DNA of 64,000 nt from the NCBI GenBank assembly GCA_944470555.2, contig OX104127.1:42397934-42461933 (forward strand). Direction: 5' to 3'. Positions 53,327-64,000 of this stretch are shown here, in pieces; position 1 is the stretch's first letter, and each line of letters begins with the position of its first letter. The notes beneath the pieces were generated by a model, which ran no database searches, was not told the DNA's origin, and saw nothing but the letters and a program-made list of their open reading frames with translations. The position numbers and the translations under genes were made by a program. This DNA comes from Heterobilharzia americana (lineage: Eukaryota > Platyhelminthes > Trematoda > Strigeidida > Schistosomatidae).

Positions 53327-53350
53327 CTGACGAGGGCTAATTGGAAACGG
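53327..53350 (+). ncRNA. Hammerhead-like core relic
   Basis: CTGACGA (53327-53333, CUGANGA) followed ten bases later by GAAAC (53344-53348). The ten bases between do not form a stem II, so it is not functional as it stands. The context (gagcctgacgaggg ... ggtattgttcgcttg) is of the kind found in Penelope-like element terminal repeats, whose hammerheads are known, but no Penelope coding sequence is adjacent. Confidence 0.25.
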
Positions 53351-56300
53351 TATTGTTCGCTTGTTTGTCTTCTTCTAGCTGATTAGTGTTCATAAGAGTA
53401 AACTGAATGACTAATTGTCTGCACATCATCTATTTGGATGCCCCAAAACCTACACTAAATAATGGTAAGGAATACCGACGAGTTGAACAAATCTTAAATC
53501 ATGTCGTATCTTTAAGTAAAGAGTAAAAATATTCCTTATTAACAGTAAATAACACTCAAACAATGTGAATAAAAGTCTTCCTACTGAAATGAATCACTTG
53601 TGAAGAGTGAACCAAAGGTCAGAAGATAGATAAGTAGCTCTTTTTGACATATGTAAGCGAAATACGGCATTCGAAGAAAAGGTGACAACTGAACACGGTC
53701 AGTGCATGCATGGTCTTAGTGACCAGTGATTTGTTTGTTGTGAGGTCGTTTGTAATACACTGAGGAGTACGACAGGAAATAATATTTAATAATAACCATA
53801 TACTCTAGTATCTCTCGCTTAAGCTGCATAGGCCTTTTTGGAATGAGTACTAAGACGGCCTTGTTTCAGGGTGACAGAAGGCCCTCAGATTATCGAACAA
53901 TGAGGGGTACTCTAGATGACACATCCAGGTTATCATAAAAGCATTCGAGTTGAATTGGGGAAAAACTTTATAATCCTGAGGCACCTTAATAATTTAGAGT
54001 TCCTTCCAAATATTAAATCTATCAAGTGAGTTGTTATTAACCGGTAAAGCACCTAATTTGCTGTTCACGGTGGGACGATTTAGCCAGGCTACCACTAAAA
54101 ATGCTATACCAAGCTTCCCCAATGTTTTTTGCAAGCTTCCGACTGAAATATCACCTAACCCTTAGATGGCCTCATAGCGTCAGGCATCTCGCACTTGCCT
54201 GAGCAGATCAAACAAACAGCCAGTGACCTTTTTCACTGATGCCTCAATTTACTCTAGCTACTAGTGACTTCCTGGGGTACTCATACCGCTTCAGTTGGAA
54301 TTTCTTGTTTACTTGGAGGATTGATCAGTCTGTGAGAAGCATATCCAAACCACTTTGGTAGGCACATATCAACAACCCTATAGACTGACTAGCCTTCATC
54401 TTCCAACTTTATTTCCTGTCACAACATCGTCCACTCTGTGGTTCTATGGCCTGTGAGGCGAATTGTATGATTCCACCTCTCGCCAAATACTCTAGTCTCA
54501 TATCTTCAGCACTGGATGGCTAGGCTCCACAGTAATAAGTCAGAATATATCAGACCATTGCGAGGTGCACTCAGCTCAGGAATTGGCAGCTCAAGTCTCA
54601 TCAGCAATGCATTTAGAAGTGGCTGGTAGACGGACAAAATTTTCATAGTTAAATGAGATTTCGCTAACAACAAGCTCACTATGGCTGGCTTTTCCTGTAA
54701 TCATTTCCAACACAAACACTGTACCCCTTGGACACCAAGAAACGTAGAGTCCTGTAGCTGGAGAAAAGTGAACGGTGTTTGAGCTGCTGGGACGGCATCA
54801 ACACATGCTCAAGAAACAAAGCAGTTGTTTCAAGGCGACCTCACAGGGTGAATGGTGAAACCTACAGCACGCAAAGACGTACAGTCTCACCTCACCATCA
54901 CTCAGATAGTGTTTTACATGAAATGCTACCCACCCCGTGCAGAAGAAAAGGATAGAAAATGTGGTGGTATCGGATGCCCACTGATAGAGCTTAGGTTACA
55001 CAAACAGAAAAACCGTGCACCAGTATGTCATGCATCGGACTAACACCACGATATACACGTAAGGGGACTCCAGTTGACGTATGCCTTGTGTCTTTAGGCA
55101 TGAGGTATGAAAATGCCATCGGTCGCACTCCATCCGGTGCTAGCACAACTAGACAAGTACGTAAATTGCTATGTCGTTTTCAACGACCTGTTGCCTAGGG
55201 CAGGTGCAGGGACAGATTCCAGACAGTCTCGTGGAGGCATTTTGCATTTTGGTGGTTTGAGGCACTTGTTGTAACTGCAAACACATCACAGGCTGGCTGA
55301 ATGCGGTTTGGGTAGCCTGTATTGTTGCCCAGTAAAAGGATACTGGCTGCATACTCTAGGTTGATAATCCTTATCTAGCAACGGACCTACACCTGTATAA
55401 TGAACCTTGAGAGCTGCTTACGAATCCTCTTCGACCGAAGAGTTAAGAGAGAATGGTGAAACTAGACATCCCTTCCCTAACCCACTGCCGGTTTAGAACA
55501 GTGAAGAGAGGTGGTTTTATGTCCTCACTTTACCCGAATCGTTTTTAAACTTCTCACAGACACTCCTTTTTGGGAGACTGTCTCAGAACATAGCCATGCT
55601 CACTGGGTTGGAGGCAGCCCTATTATTTGGAAGTACGACTGCTACTGGCCCGTAGTAAGAATGGCCGTGTTTGAGCATATAACGGAGGGTGAACACATGA
55701 TCAATGCATCCGCAACCTGAACGAAACCTAGTGCTTCCCTCATGAATCAGTTTTTCACGCTTTTCGGAGCTGGCAGCAGATGATGGTAGCCGATGTTCTG
55801 GACGCTACTGGTAGAAAACTGATACCACGATGATTTATGCGCACTTTTGTGGAAGCGTTTTGAAATTAGATACCACAACGTAGTCATTCCGCATTGGTGC
55901 GTGTCTCCCAGACTGACCTGCTCACCAAGAAAGAATGGTCCGTTCTCTGACTACAGTATCACCTCGGTCCTCGCAAGCAGCTGAGTTTAGGTCTTCCAGA
56001 CCGAGTGTCCCTTTGTGCTTTGACATTCTTCATGGACTTCTGCTACGTTAGGTCAATTGTTATTAGTTCACTGTGGAGTTCAAGACACTGAAGCCGATGT
56101 TGCCTGAACGTCAAGCCAGTTCAATCGCTTTCTAAAGTGCTGAATCCAGCACCACAAGCGTCTTAAAATTTGGCTATCAGTAAAACATAATCTTCACAGC
56201 CCACCTAGCTGATACCAGATTTGTTCTCGATAACTCATATGGGCTTGACTACTTTCACTCTGCCGTCAGATGCAGCCACTGCTTACCACGCCAGGCCTCA

Positions 56301-57569
56301 CGGTCCATAAGCGGAGGCCGGGTGATCTTTCACCCAAGAGACTTATGCAGACTATTTTGCCCTTGATCAACAGGAATTTACTGATTAACATCAAGGAATT
56401 ATCAGCAACTCACAGTGACAATACTTTTGGAGGGATTATCCTGAAGACAGTATGCAGGACTGTAGACAGGTTAACCCCCACTTATGATTTCTGAAGATTC
56501 CATAGCTCTTGTACAGTTTCCGTGGTATGCTGTTCGGGTGGGATGTTGTGAGTAACAAAGTCACCAATGCTAATCAGCTCAGTAGATAATTTCTGTGATT
56601 GATATGAATTTAAACCTTTCATTGTTCGTTCAGATCTCGAGGCAAGCTGACGGATTTAATCGGTTATTATCATTTTCTCCACCTTTTCCATCCGACATTC
56701 CGTGTTTACTTCACCATCCACAGAAAACTGAGGACAATATGAAATGTGGCTACGAGTGTAATGACCGATATTAAATTTGAGAAGTTGGCTAACAGGGCGA
56801 CAGTTAACTGTTTATAGAACGTCGAAACATCTAGTGAATAGGCAGCCTTGCGGAAGAACAGTGAAGGACTAAACCATGCTACTGAAATCGGTTTCTTCAC
56901 AGAGATATATTATGCAAAGCTGAAAACTACCAGGACGTTTATGTGGCGTATGATTACTACCATGTGTACCGTATGTTGAGTTAAAAGTCTTCATCCAGCC
57001 TCTACTCCTGAGGGTTTGTAAGGTATGCCAAGCGGTTTGTATTATTTTTTGTAGTCTGGATACCTGTGATAACGTTTCCACTTGAAGGTGTTCACCTTAG
57101 GAGTATCCCAGCAGTGAGTTCACCAATTGGATCATTAAAATGACCAGTATAAAGATTACAAACCAACCACTTGGTTTGCAACGACCTACTTTTATAAATG
57201 AATTAAACTATCTGTACTGGAAGACTCTTAAAGAAGGTATTGCACATTGAAGTTCAAGGTCAACTATTTGAATTAGTAGTTATTTTGTAAGTTGACGGTA
57301 CTCTTAGGGGGGGTAAGGTTATCTCGCGGTGTTGAATCCAACGTAAACCTTGTTAGAAACCGTACATTGTTTGTTTGTATATTGTTAATGTGTACACAAA
57401 GGCTACGTTCTACTAATCTAACACATAAACCCAGCAATTTAGAAGCAACAGCTAAACAGTGGGATACATCCATATTTTCAGAATTATATTTGTGGTTTGA
57501 GGGTAGGACGCTATTAGCCTTTATTAATCTATTTATAGCAGATTTCTTTGATTGTGCAGTCTTTTTTTG
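53351..57569. other. 4.2 kb without recognised genes
   Basis: Short frames only (63-92 codons), none with a domain or convincing splice sites. No repeat could be matched with the rest of the window. Confidence 0.35.
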
Positions 57570-57781
57570 AAGGAGTCAATTGACAACGCGGACTCCACTT
57601 TCAGGATTTGGTTCCAGTTAATTACTCGACGCGAAAACCAGTACTCCTTTGCTATTGTATTCTCATGATATATCCTCTGAGTAGCTCCAATATAGTGGAA
57701 AGAAGAAAAAAAGGTACATCGTGTACATAATCATTCCTCAAAATTCTGGATAGCATGGTTAGATCTCTGTCTGCCTCCAGT

Positions 57782-58078
57782 CAACAAGGGGATTGTAATG
57801 TAACTCAGGGTGAAACGTGCGGTTTTGCGACATTCTCCTAAGTTTTTTCCCCCTCGAGTTCTGTTCTCGGTCTCCCTCTCGAAATGCCTCGCGTTTTCTG
57901 TTTCATGGTCCCGAGTTTTGCTCCCTTGTTCCCTGCGTTCTACCTCGCACTTTTTCTTCCTCACGTTTCCCCCAATTTACCTATATTTGAAAAACGGTCG
58001 TGCGTTTCCCCATGAAAATGTTGACTGGGCCGTAGGACAAAGAAAAAAGGTTCACCTCCTTAAGTTGTTCTTAGGTCA
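57782..58078. mobile_element. About 300-bp insert of unknown type in copy C2
   Basis: Relative to copy C1 (27950-28040), copy C2 has extra sequence from about 57782 (gtcaacaaggggattg) to about 58078 (ttcttaggtcagac), after which the alignment resumes (gaactc..). The insert is C/T-rich on the plus strand with long pyrimidine runs (ctcggtctccctctcg, ttttcttcctcacgtttccccc). It has no terminal inverted repeats that I can see. Boundaries are approximate. Confidence 0.45.
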
Positions 58079-58791
58079 GACTGTCTTCTGAACTCTTTAC
58101 TGAAGGTCTGAGTCACATTTCAAACAAGAGGTTTCTGTCTTTGCACAGTTTTCTAGTTTAGACCTAACTAAAGATGTGTAGGTGTTGAGTATGTCACCAA
58201 TTATCTTTTTAAATGTCTTGCATAATGCCCAGTGTTCAAGACTCCAGGGTGCGACCAGTCGACAGTTCACCGTGCTCAGATCATAACTTATTCTGACTCT
58301 TAAGTCGTCGAGGGTCAGTACTGAAAGTAGAGTCGCACCAGTACCGTAGGTGTTGCCGTCTGTGTCCCTCACATGCGTGCTTACATATTTACTTGCGTAG
58401 ATAGGTACTAGCCATTCCTCTGACCATGGTGTAGAAGCTGTCTAAGTCTGTTTGAAGGGTGGGTACGACTTCGACAACCCAAATTTCACGCCAGAATTTT
58501 CTAATAGCTTGGAGAACCATGAGATATTTTGTGATATTTGGCAGCTCATCTATGTACAGGAGAAATAGAGGATCTTGGAGTTCCTGGTGGCATTTCTTTC
58601 TCTACCGAGGGGAGTCGTGAATCGATCCTTACTGTCTCCTACCTACAACGAACTGTGATCCATTCAAGTAGGTTGTCAGTGATTCCAAGTTTCCAGTTTA
58701 TGAGAAACTTGGAATGAGATAACTTGTCAAACACCTTACTTATGTTTATGAAAGTCATATCTACGGATGTCCTGTCATCCAAACCAACCAA

Positions 58792-59083
58792 GTTGAACAT
58801 AAAGGCAGTTACTCAACGACGGGATTGGATGGAGGTCACGCTTGATCGTAAACTGACGAAAGTGGGAAATATGGACCATTGGATTCCGACCTAGTGGCTC
58901 TATGGTAATACGCTGGCCACGGGACCCGAGGGTCTTGGGTTCGACCCCTGGGGGCGGGGTCACGGGTGCGCACTTCTGAGGCATTCCATACCAGAATGAA
59001 ACAGCCGTCCACTGCTCCAAAGTTTCCAATGTTTCTCTGACTGATATCAGTCCATGATGGATGCCAGCCTGTTCGAGACTTTA
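58792..59083 (+). mobile_element. Sm-alpha-like SINE, copy 4, inserted in copy C2
   Basis: Plus-strand SINE. tRNA-related head: box A-like ctagtggctctatggtaat (about 58890) and box B gggttcgacccct (58937-58949); hammerhead domain 58970-59015; then the gactgatatcagtccatgatgg tail at 59039-59060. It splits the C2 sequence between ccaaaccaacca (58785) and ctttctctgactg (59088), which are contiguous in C1 at about 28700. Confidence 0.7.
58970..59017 (+). ncRNA. Hammerhead domain of SINE copy 4, core mutated
   Basis: CTGAGGC in place of CTGAGGA (A9 changed to C), so probably inactive. Stem II is ATTC/GAAT in place of GTCC/GGAC: both arms changed and still pair fully. GAAAC, loop AGCC and GTC at the cleavage site are kept. 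Confidence 0.6.
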
Positions 59084-60799
59084 TCTAACTTTCTCTGACT
59101 GAGAAGCATCCTCAAGTAAGAGGTACTGCAAAAGCCATGTTGCAAACGAGATAATAGAGTATTGTTGCTAGGTGAACCGTAATAGCTTTCTTGATTACTC
59201 TTTCTAGGATTTTTGTAACACCACTAGTCAAGCTTATTGGTCTGTAGCTTGATGGGCACTTCCTAAAACCTGTCTTGTAGACAAGTGTGAATGTGGCGCC
59301 CTTCCGGTCATAGGAGAGTAAGCATTCACCAGGGAACAGTAAATATATTATCCAATGGGCAAGTTACGTAGAGCGCAAGCTCCGTGAACAGCTTTGGGTG
59401 CAGCTCATCCGGTCCCATTGAGTTTTCTACATCCAGTATACTTAATGTTTTAAATACATCATTGCGTTTATTCTGTTGAACGTCAATGCTTCTACTGTTA
59501 AGTTAGTTTCCACAGAAAGTTTCTAGGTAAATGCCTCAACAAAGTGTCCGTCCATAGATCCTACTTTGTGCTTATCATCTTCAATTAAATATTTTGTCTC
59601 TGGTTAGGGTGGGTATACCATGATACGTCTTATTCTCATGGTTCGTTTGCGAAAATAACCTCTGGGTGTTGCATCTCAGCCTAGGCAAGATGTGTTTCAA
59701 AACACATTCGGGACTGACGAATAGCAGCAATTCATTTATTTCAGGCTCCTCTGTAGTGCTTTTATAAACCTAAGGATCAAACTTTGACCAGATACAGTTG
59801 AATAAGTTGAGTATTGGGTAGATGGATTGTAAGTGAAATATATTTAATGCTTATTCAACTCAGGAGCCCGGAGTTTGTCGACAAAACTCCGTTACTTGTT
59901 CCTGCGTCGTAACAAACTTCAGATTCTGCGTTTCATCCATGGAGGCAATTTTTTCGTCCCTTCTGGACAGTCTGTGAAATTAACCGTTGAGTCACCCGTG
60001 CTATTTGAAGGAGCACCATACAACCTCAAGTGGAGCTTCGGGATTGACTGTCTACTCATCCGAAGAGACTGCCCAGTTAGTAGCTACCATATTCGCTCTC
60101 CACTTGGGATGTCGGACTCGTACAAGACGGCTTCTGGGGATCTGAAGATGACCACAGCATGATCACTTCTATCAAGAGGTTCTAGGTGCTGGATGATGCA
60201 CACATCATCTGCGTGTGAGAATACTAGGTCTAGAACTGATGAAACATACTGATGATCGTATCTGGTTGCTGCCCTAATGTACTGTTTAAGGGCCGAGGAA
60301 ATTAACGTTTCCATTAACCTATGGTTGAACGAATTACGTGATGCTTCCGTTGTTAAGCTGTCCTAGTCGACTTATGGTGCATTGAAGTCTTCTACAACTA
60401 GGCATCTGCAGTTATGTGTTTAGACAGTCAACTTATTCGGGAGGAAGTCTTCTGCCTCATATTCAGGGCTTCGATATACGTTTGAGTTAACATCTCTCGT
60501 GTATCCTAGTCGGCAACACAGCACTTCATATGTCCCACTTTCGTGTGCAGTCGTTCTAATGTCTCTTACAGCTAAGGTATTCTTAACGTAAAGGATAACA
60601 CCGCCATCTCTGCGTGCTGACCGGTTAGTCTTTGAGAAAACAAATCCTCGTGAATGTTTCACTACCACTTATCTCAGAAGAAAGTCAAGTTTCTGAGACA
60701 GCAATGATGTCTAGGCTTTCGATGCTTATTGCACTACTAAGCTCGACCCATCCGTTTAGAAGACAACATATATTTTACATAAATTACGATTAAGATTTG

Positions 60800-61810
60800 G
60801 TCGCATAGTATGGCAAGTATTGGGCGCTGTGTAAAAGGTTGACATTAGATGTAGATTGTATTTGTGTAAGTCACAGCTAGTTAGGAATCAAATAATTCCA
60901 ACGTTTCGCATGGAAGTCTGGTCCGAGCTTCTTCAGGGAAATAATCAAAATTAAGATATCAAGGATGTATAAATGAATCCAAAAAACGTGTATTTAATCT
61001 CCTTATCCAATCCTCTTCGTATGATAACTAATCATTCAGTGTGAAATTGTATTTCTCTTGTTGTATGGCTGTGTATGTATGTATGTACTCCAATTCATAT
61101 TGGTCTTGATTGTAAATATCAGACAAAAAGGTCACAGGGGATATAGTCATTCGGTAATAGTATTAACGAATTTTTCGTTGATTTACCGGAAAAAAAGTGG
61201 AAAGGAGTAATAATAATGATGGTGAGGATGAAAATAATGATAGTAATAGTGAATCAAGTCAATCCAGATTGTGTTATTGTTGATGCAGAAATAATGAAGT
61301 TGAGGCTGGTGTTGACGGTAAATAGTTTGAGTCACTTTTTCTGCTTACCAATTAGTAATTTCCAAAGGGCAGCTAACTGTACTCCATCTCGTCTGTTCAT
61401 ACTGTATAGATTCGCCTATATATGTAGGGCTTCGGCTGTCAATCTTTCTTGGTATTACTCAAAACTTTTTTGTAGAATCTTAGCTCCATCAAAGTCAATT
61501 TTGTGTCACATTTCTATGGAGTGTAGTGTGACTGTGGATTTGTTTTTTAGTTTCTTAACCTCTGCTGAAGTTTTTGGGATCTGCTTTAAGCATAGTTTAT
61601 GCTTATTTACTCTCACATTTACCTGCCTGGCTGTTTCCCCTTCATATACTACAGTAAATCTCCGCATTTTATTTCACAAACGCAGCTCTGTTGATTTTCT
61701 TTAGGTAGTGGATTTTTAACTTTCATTAAGTTAGAATGTAGGGTATTTGTTACACGAAAGTAAACTCTTACGTCCACATACATTAGTGTAAAAGACGATA
61801 AAACTGATTA
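60800..61810 (-). pseudogene. Penelope-like element, GIY-YIG domain and terminal repeat
   Basis: Minus strand from about 61800: YVDVRVYFRVTNTLHSNLMK and VKNPLPKENQQS (the RT-endonuclease linker), VCEIKCG, a gap at the YIG strand, NVRVNKHKLCLKQIPKTSAE and VKKLKNKSTVTLHSIEM, HKIDFDGAKILQKSFE, YQERLTAEALHI, then NRRDGVQLAALWKLLIG (about 61350). This is the C-terminal GIY-YIG region of a Penelope-like element, with several stops. Downstream (61200-60800) is non-coding sequence with a hammerhead-like motif at 60936-60903, as expected for the element's terminal repeat. Confidence 0.7.
60903..60936 (-). ncRNA. Hammerhead-like motif in Penelope-like terminal repeat
   Basis: Minus strand: CTGAAGA (60936-60930, CUGANGA), a stem II of the type GCTCGGA/TCCATGC with three plus two pairs around two mismatches, then GAAAC (60907-60903). 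Penelope-like elements of many animals carry hammerheads in their terminal repeats. The partner for a minimal stem III is not clear, so activity is doubtful. Confidence 0.4.
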
Positions 61811-61849
61811 GGTGGATTTTCATCCTATCCATAGATGCTTTGACATCAT

Positions 61850-62785
61850 TTGTTATCGAAGCCTCACTACACGGAAACCAACCACTCTTAGATCCTTATC
61901 TCCTGCTGCTAGTCTGGATTTCGGTTCTTCGTTTGCTTCTAGTTTTTTCATTCGAACAGCAAAAGACGAGTGCTTACTCATGAACACTCCAGTTCCTTGA
62001 AGTATGTGAGCCTTTTTCAGAATCTGACCCCTCTCTGTTGCTTCGGACAAGAATTTAAGTAACTGGAGCCTGTTACTTTTGCAGGGACTTCCTTTTTTCT
62101 GCCTATTATATATATTCTGAGTAGAGCGACTCCTGGTATGTTTTCCGGTAGCAACTTATTTACCAAGATGTGAACCTTACTAAAGTCGTGTTTGGAACTG
62201 TCACGCCGTTCCAGTCCCTACTCCCCCTGTGGAAGATTACGGACCTTCTAAGTTCTACTTTGCCTTTTCTCTGTAGACTTGGCAGTTGGTTCTAGGACTA
62301 ATTGATTTTTCAGTTTATCGCTCAGTCTCAGTTACTTGTCATTTATCAGAGTTGGGTATGGAAGGCTGATCAAGGTCTAGTTTAGTAACGTTGACAGCCT
62401 CAGAACAGGTTTTCATCCCCTTTTGTGAAATTACTGTCATAAATTTGTCACTGAACTGGCTGGGACCTGTGGCCCGCGTAGTTCCTTAGTCGGTATTGAT
62501 GTTGCTCCACCTCCGTCTTTTTCATCGGAAGCTGACCTGATCATATAGTTGGTAGTTTTCAGACTAGGTCTGCTAGCTCTGGGGATGCAAGAACCTGAAG
62601 ACACTCACTTCACTCTGCTTTGTGTAGCTTTTCGTAAGTTACCATCGACAAACCTTGTAGGTACTCTACGCGCGACTTTCAGTTTGCTCTGGGACATCCT
62701 TAAGGTTCTGCACAGCAACCTGAGTGTCAGACAAACACAAAATCAACGTAGAGTCTCCCAATCAAGTTGCCACACTTCACAGTAG
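61850..62785 (-). pseudogene. Non-LTR ORF1 remnant, probably of copy C2
   Basis: Minus strand: LVNKLLPENIPGVALLRIYN, then CKSNRLQLLKFLSEATERGQ, ILKKAHILQGTGVFMSKHSS and KSRLAAGDKDLRVVGF (about 62165-61860). The order (strand, basic loop, helix, ILKKAxxLxGT) is that of an RNA-binding ORF1 domain. Its position upstream of the C2 endonuclease, with only the Penelope-like piece between, suggests that it is ORF1 of that element. 62785-62200 is probably its decayed N-terminal part. Confidence 0.5.
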
Positions 62786-62879
62786 TATACACAAAACGAG
62801 CAAATAAAAAAAGTGATATCAGAGTAGACAAAGTTGTATGAGATAAACAGTTTGGAGATAAAGGTTAGTGCAAATATTC

Positions 62880-63230
62880 AACCATTAAAAGACGTCAAAG
62901 AGAATACGTCTGCACCATTCTGACCTATTTCCAGCTGTGTCACTAAGAGTTATAAACAATTAATTCGTTTCGTCTCGGAAGCCCTAACCAGGCAGTTATA
63001 ATCTCCGCACACTACCCAGACCAACAACAAGGGACTTAATGCACTGGTGCCACTTCTTGTTTTGGACACCCTCAACCACCTTCCAACCTTATCCAAGTTC
63101 CACCAGCATTGCACGTCCATGTGAGTCATAGCTCAGCATGCGTAACACTTGTAAAAGCCATCTCAGCTGACCAAGGTTCACAACCTCATCAATTGGCTTG
63201 GCAAAAAAATACAGGCGACACGTGAGGGTG
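62880..63230 (-). pseudogene. RTE-like RT C-terminal fragment
   Basis: Minus strand: DEVVNLGQLRWLLQVLRM (63190-63135), AMLVELG, then QNKKWHQCIKSLVVGLGSVR (about 63060-63000), an LPG block and a NRSEWCRR-type end (about 62930). Same order as the end of the 48.8-51.8 kb copy (MNLNRPRWFEYVLRM, MLAEVG, QNKAWNQCMKSL). Frameshifted twice. Confidence 0.65.
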
Positions 63231-64000
63231 ATAACCTAAACTGTAAGAAACCTCTGCATAATGTATCAGAAAACTGTTTAAACTGGAAAAAAACAATTAC
63301 GTCAAACTAGGTGACTAACTATCAGCAATTCGCCCCATAAAGTTTCATACTTTACTCAAAAATTATTTCGATTCGAGTAAAAATACTAGGCTTTGATGTG
63401 TAAACACAAGAGATGTCAAAAATGTAACTGGACACAGGAAAATCATTCTTTTTTCACGTCTTCCTGAATTTTTACTGTTAGTTCTAAATCTATTTAGACT
63501 GATTTCTAAACCAGACAAACCATTCTATCTAAATTTTGGGGAATTTGCTCTGGTTCAATCCGTAGTCTTACAAAGCACGCAGACTCTTGTAGACTCTAAA
63601 TGCAAGTGGATTTAAAATGTTGCTCCTCTCCTGAGTTCCCCCCATTTGCCTTGAGAGGTGGTGTATACCCATTTTCCTATTTGCTCTCACTTCTTTAATG
63701 TATTGAAACGGTCCTAGGTCTTCAGTGAATCCATGTATTCCCTCCGTGTGTCCACTGGAAACAGCATTAACTTCTGCAGCATTACACTACCGATGTTAGG
63801 TGCCTTAGTACGGTCGTCTAAGACTACGCCTTTCATGTAAGTCACCACTTTTGGCAGCTAAACAACTTACGGGCGAATAAGGGGCGAGTGTACCATTTAG
63901 CAGATTATCCTGCCGTGTTGTATGGCTAAGATGGGTTTCGATAGTAGATATGAAGAGACAACAAGTTTTCGACCACAAATGACTTCACAGCACTGCTCAC
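63231..64000. other. Unassigned sequence at the window end
   Basis: No supported gene or repeat. One strand around 63600-63850 has a locally protein-like composition but too many stops to assign. Confidence 0.3.

Larger units (their letters stand above)
57570..60780 (-). pseudogene. CR1-type retrotransposon, copy C2, endonuclease and RT
   Basis: Minus strand. Endonuclease: SLDIIAVSET, then a stop where W is expected (about 60710), GGVILYVKNTLAVRDIR (60600-60550), YEVLCCRLGY, NVYRSPEYEAEDFLPNKLTV (60480-60420), then LISSALKQYIRAATRYDHQY, SVLDLVFSHADDVCIIQHLE and LDRSDHAVVIFRS (60310-60110, SDH intact). RT from about 59760 to 57570 is strongly decayed but parallels copy C1 block by block (e.g. 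58372-58097 against 28294-28064). Interrupted by a SINE and by a 0.3-kb insert, both absent from C1. Confidence 0.72.

Noticed and set aside
61216..61704. 162-codon plus-strand frame with several hydrophobic stretches
   Set aside because: Antisense to the Penelope-like GIY-YIG remnant, which explains the sequence better.
1..64000. Bacterial-type features (operons, Shine-Dalgarno sites, CRISPR arrays, insertion sequences)
   Set aside because: Splice sites, intron sizes and eukaryotic retroelements show that this is eukaryotic nuclear DNA; no regularly spaced repeat array was seen.

Overview
The window looks like a stretch of nuclear genome from a schistosome-type blood fluke (Trematoda, Schistosomatidae). 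Three things point there. (1) A host gene on the minus strand can be assembled with exact splice phases, and two of its introns are only 30 and 31 nt long; minimal introns of this size near the 5' ends of genes are characteristic of schistosomes. (2) The repeats match families known from flukes: SR2/RTE-like and CR1-like non-LTR retrotransposons, a CsRn1/Boudicca-type Ty3/Gypsy element with a CHCC-type Gag motif, Penelope-like elements with a GIY-YIG domain, and tRNA-derived SINEs carrying a hammerhead-ribozyme domain like Sm-alpha. (3) Gene density is very low and nearly everything else is decayed repeat. The species cannot be fixed from the sequence alone.

Layout. 0-13 kb: the end of a Penelope-like element, two phase-compatible minus-strand exons of an unidentified gene (1012-1133 and 5918-6006), an SR2-like RTE remnant, a cluster of hammerhead SINEs (6.5-7.8 kb) and two oppositely oriented halves of an RTE-like element (8.8-11.1 kb). 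13.4-21.9 kb: a five-exon minus-strand gene for a 437-residue NXF/TAP-like mRNA export protein (NTF2-like domain plus C-terminal TAP-C/UBA domain, no RRM or LRR seen), with its two long introns filled by RTE-like pieces. 22.4-27.1 kb: a nearly full-length minus-strand CR1-like element. 27.7-29.7 kb: a second CR1-type element. 30-37 kb: degenerate repeats, a (TA)n tract and an inverted-repeat cluster. 38.0-41.2 kb: a decayed Gypsy element. 41-48 kb: unassigned sequence plus a repeat family also seen at 31, 35 and 37 kb. 48.8-51.8 kb: a decayed, nearly complete RTE-like element. 57.6-62.8 kb: a third CR1-type element interrupted by a SINE, an unknown 0.3-kb insert and a Penelope-like element. 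62.9-63.2 kb: another RTE-like fragment.

Only the NXF-like gene and the two-exon fragment look like functional host coding sequence. Every autonomous transposon here carries stops, frameshifts or lost catalytic residues, so this is a graveyard of elements around and inside one or two host genes. Protein-family calls rest on motifs recognised by eye; no database search was run.
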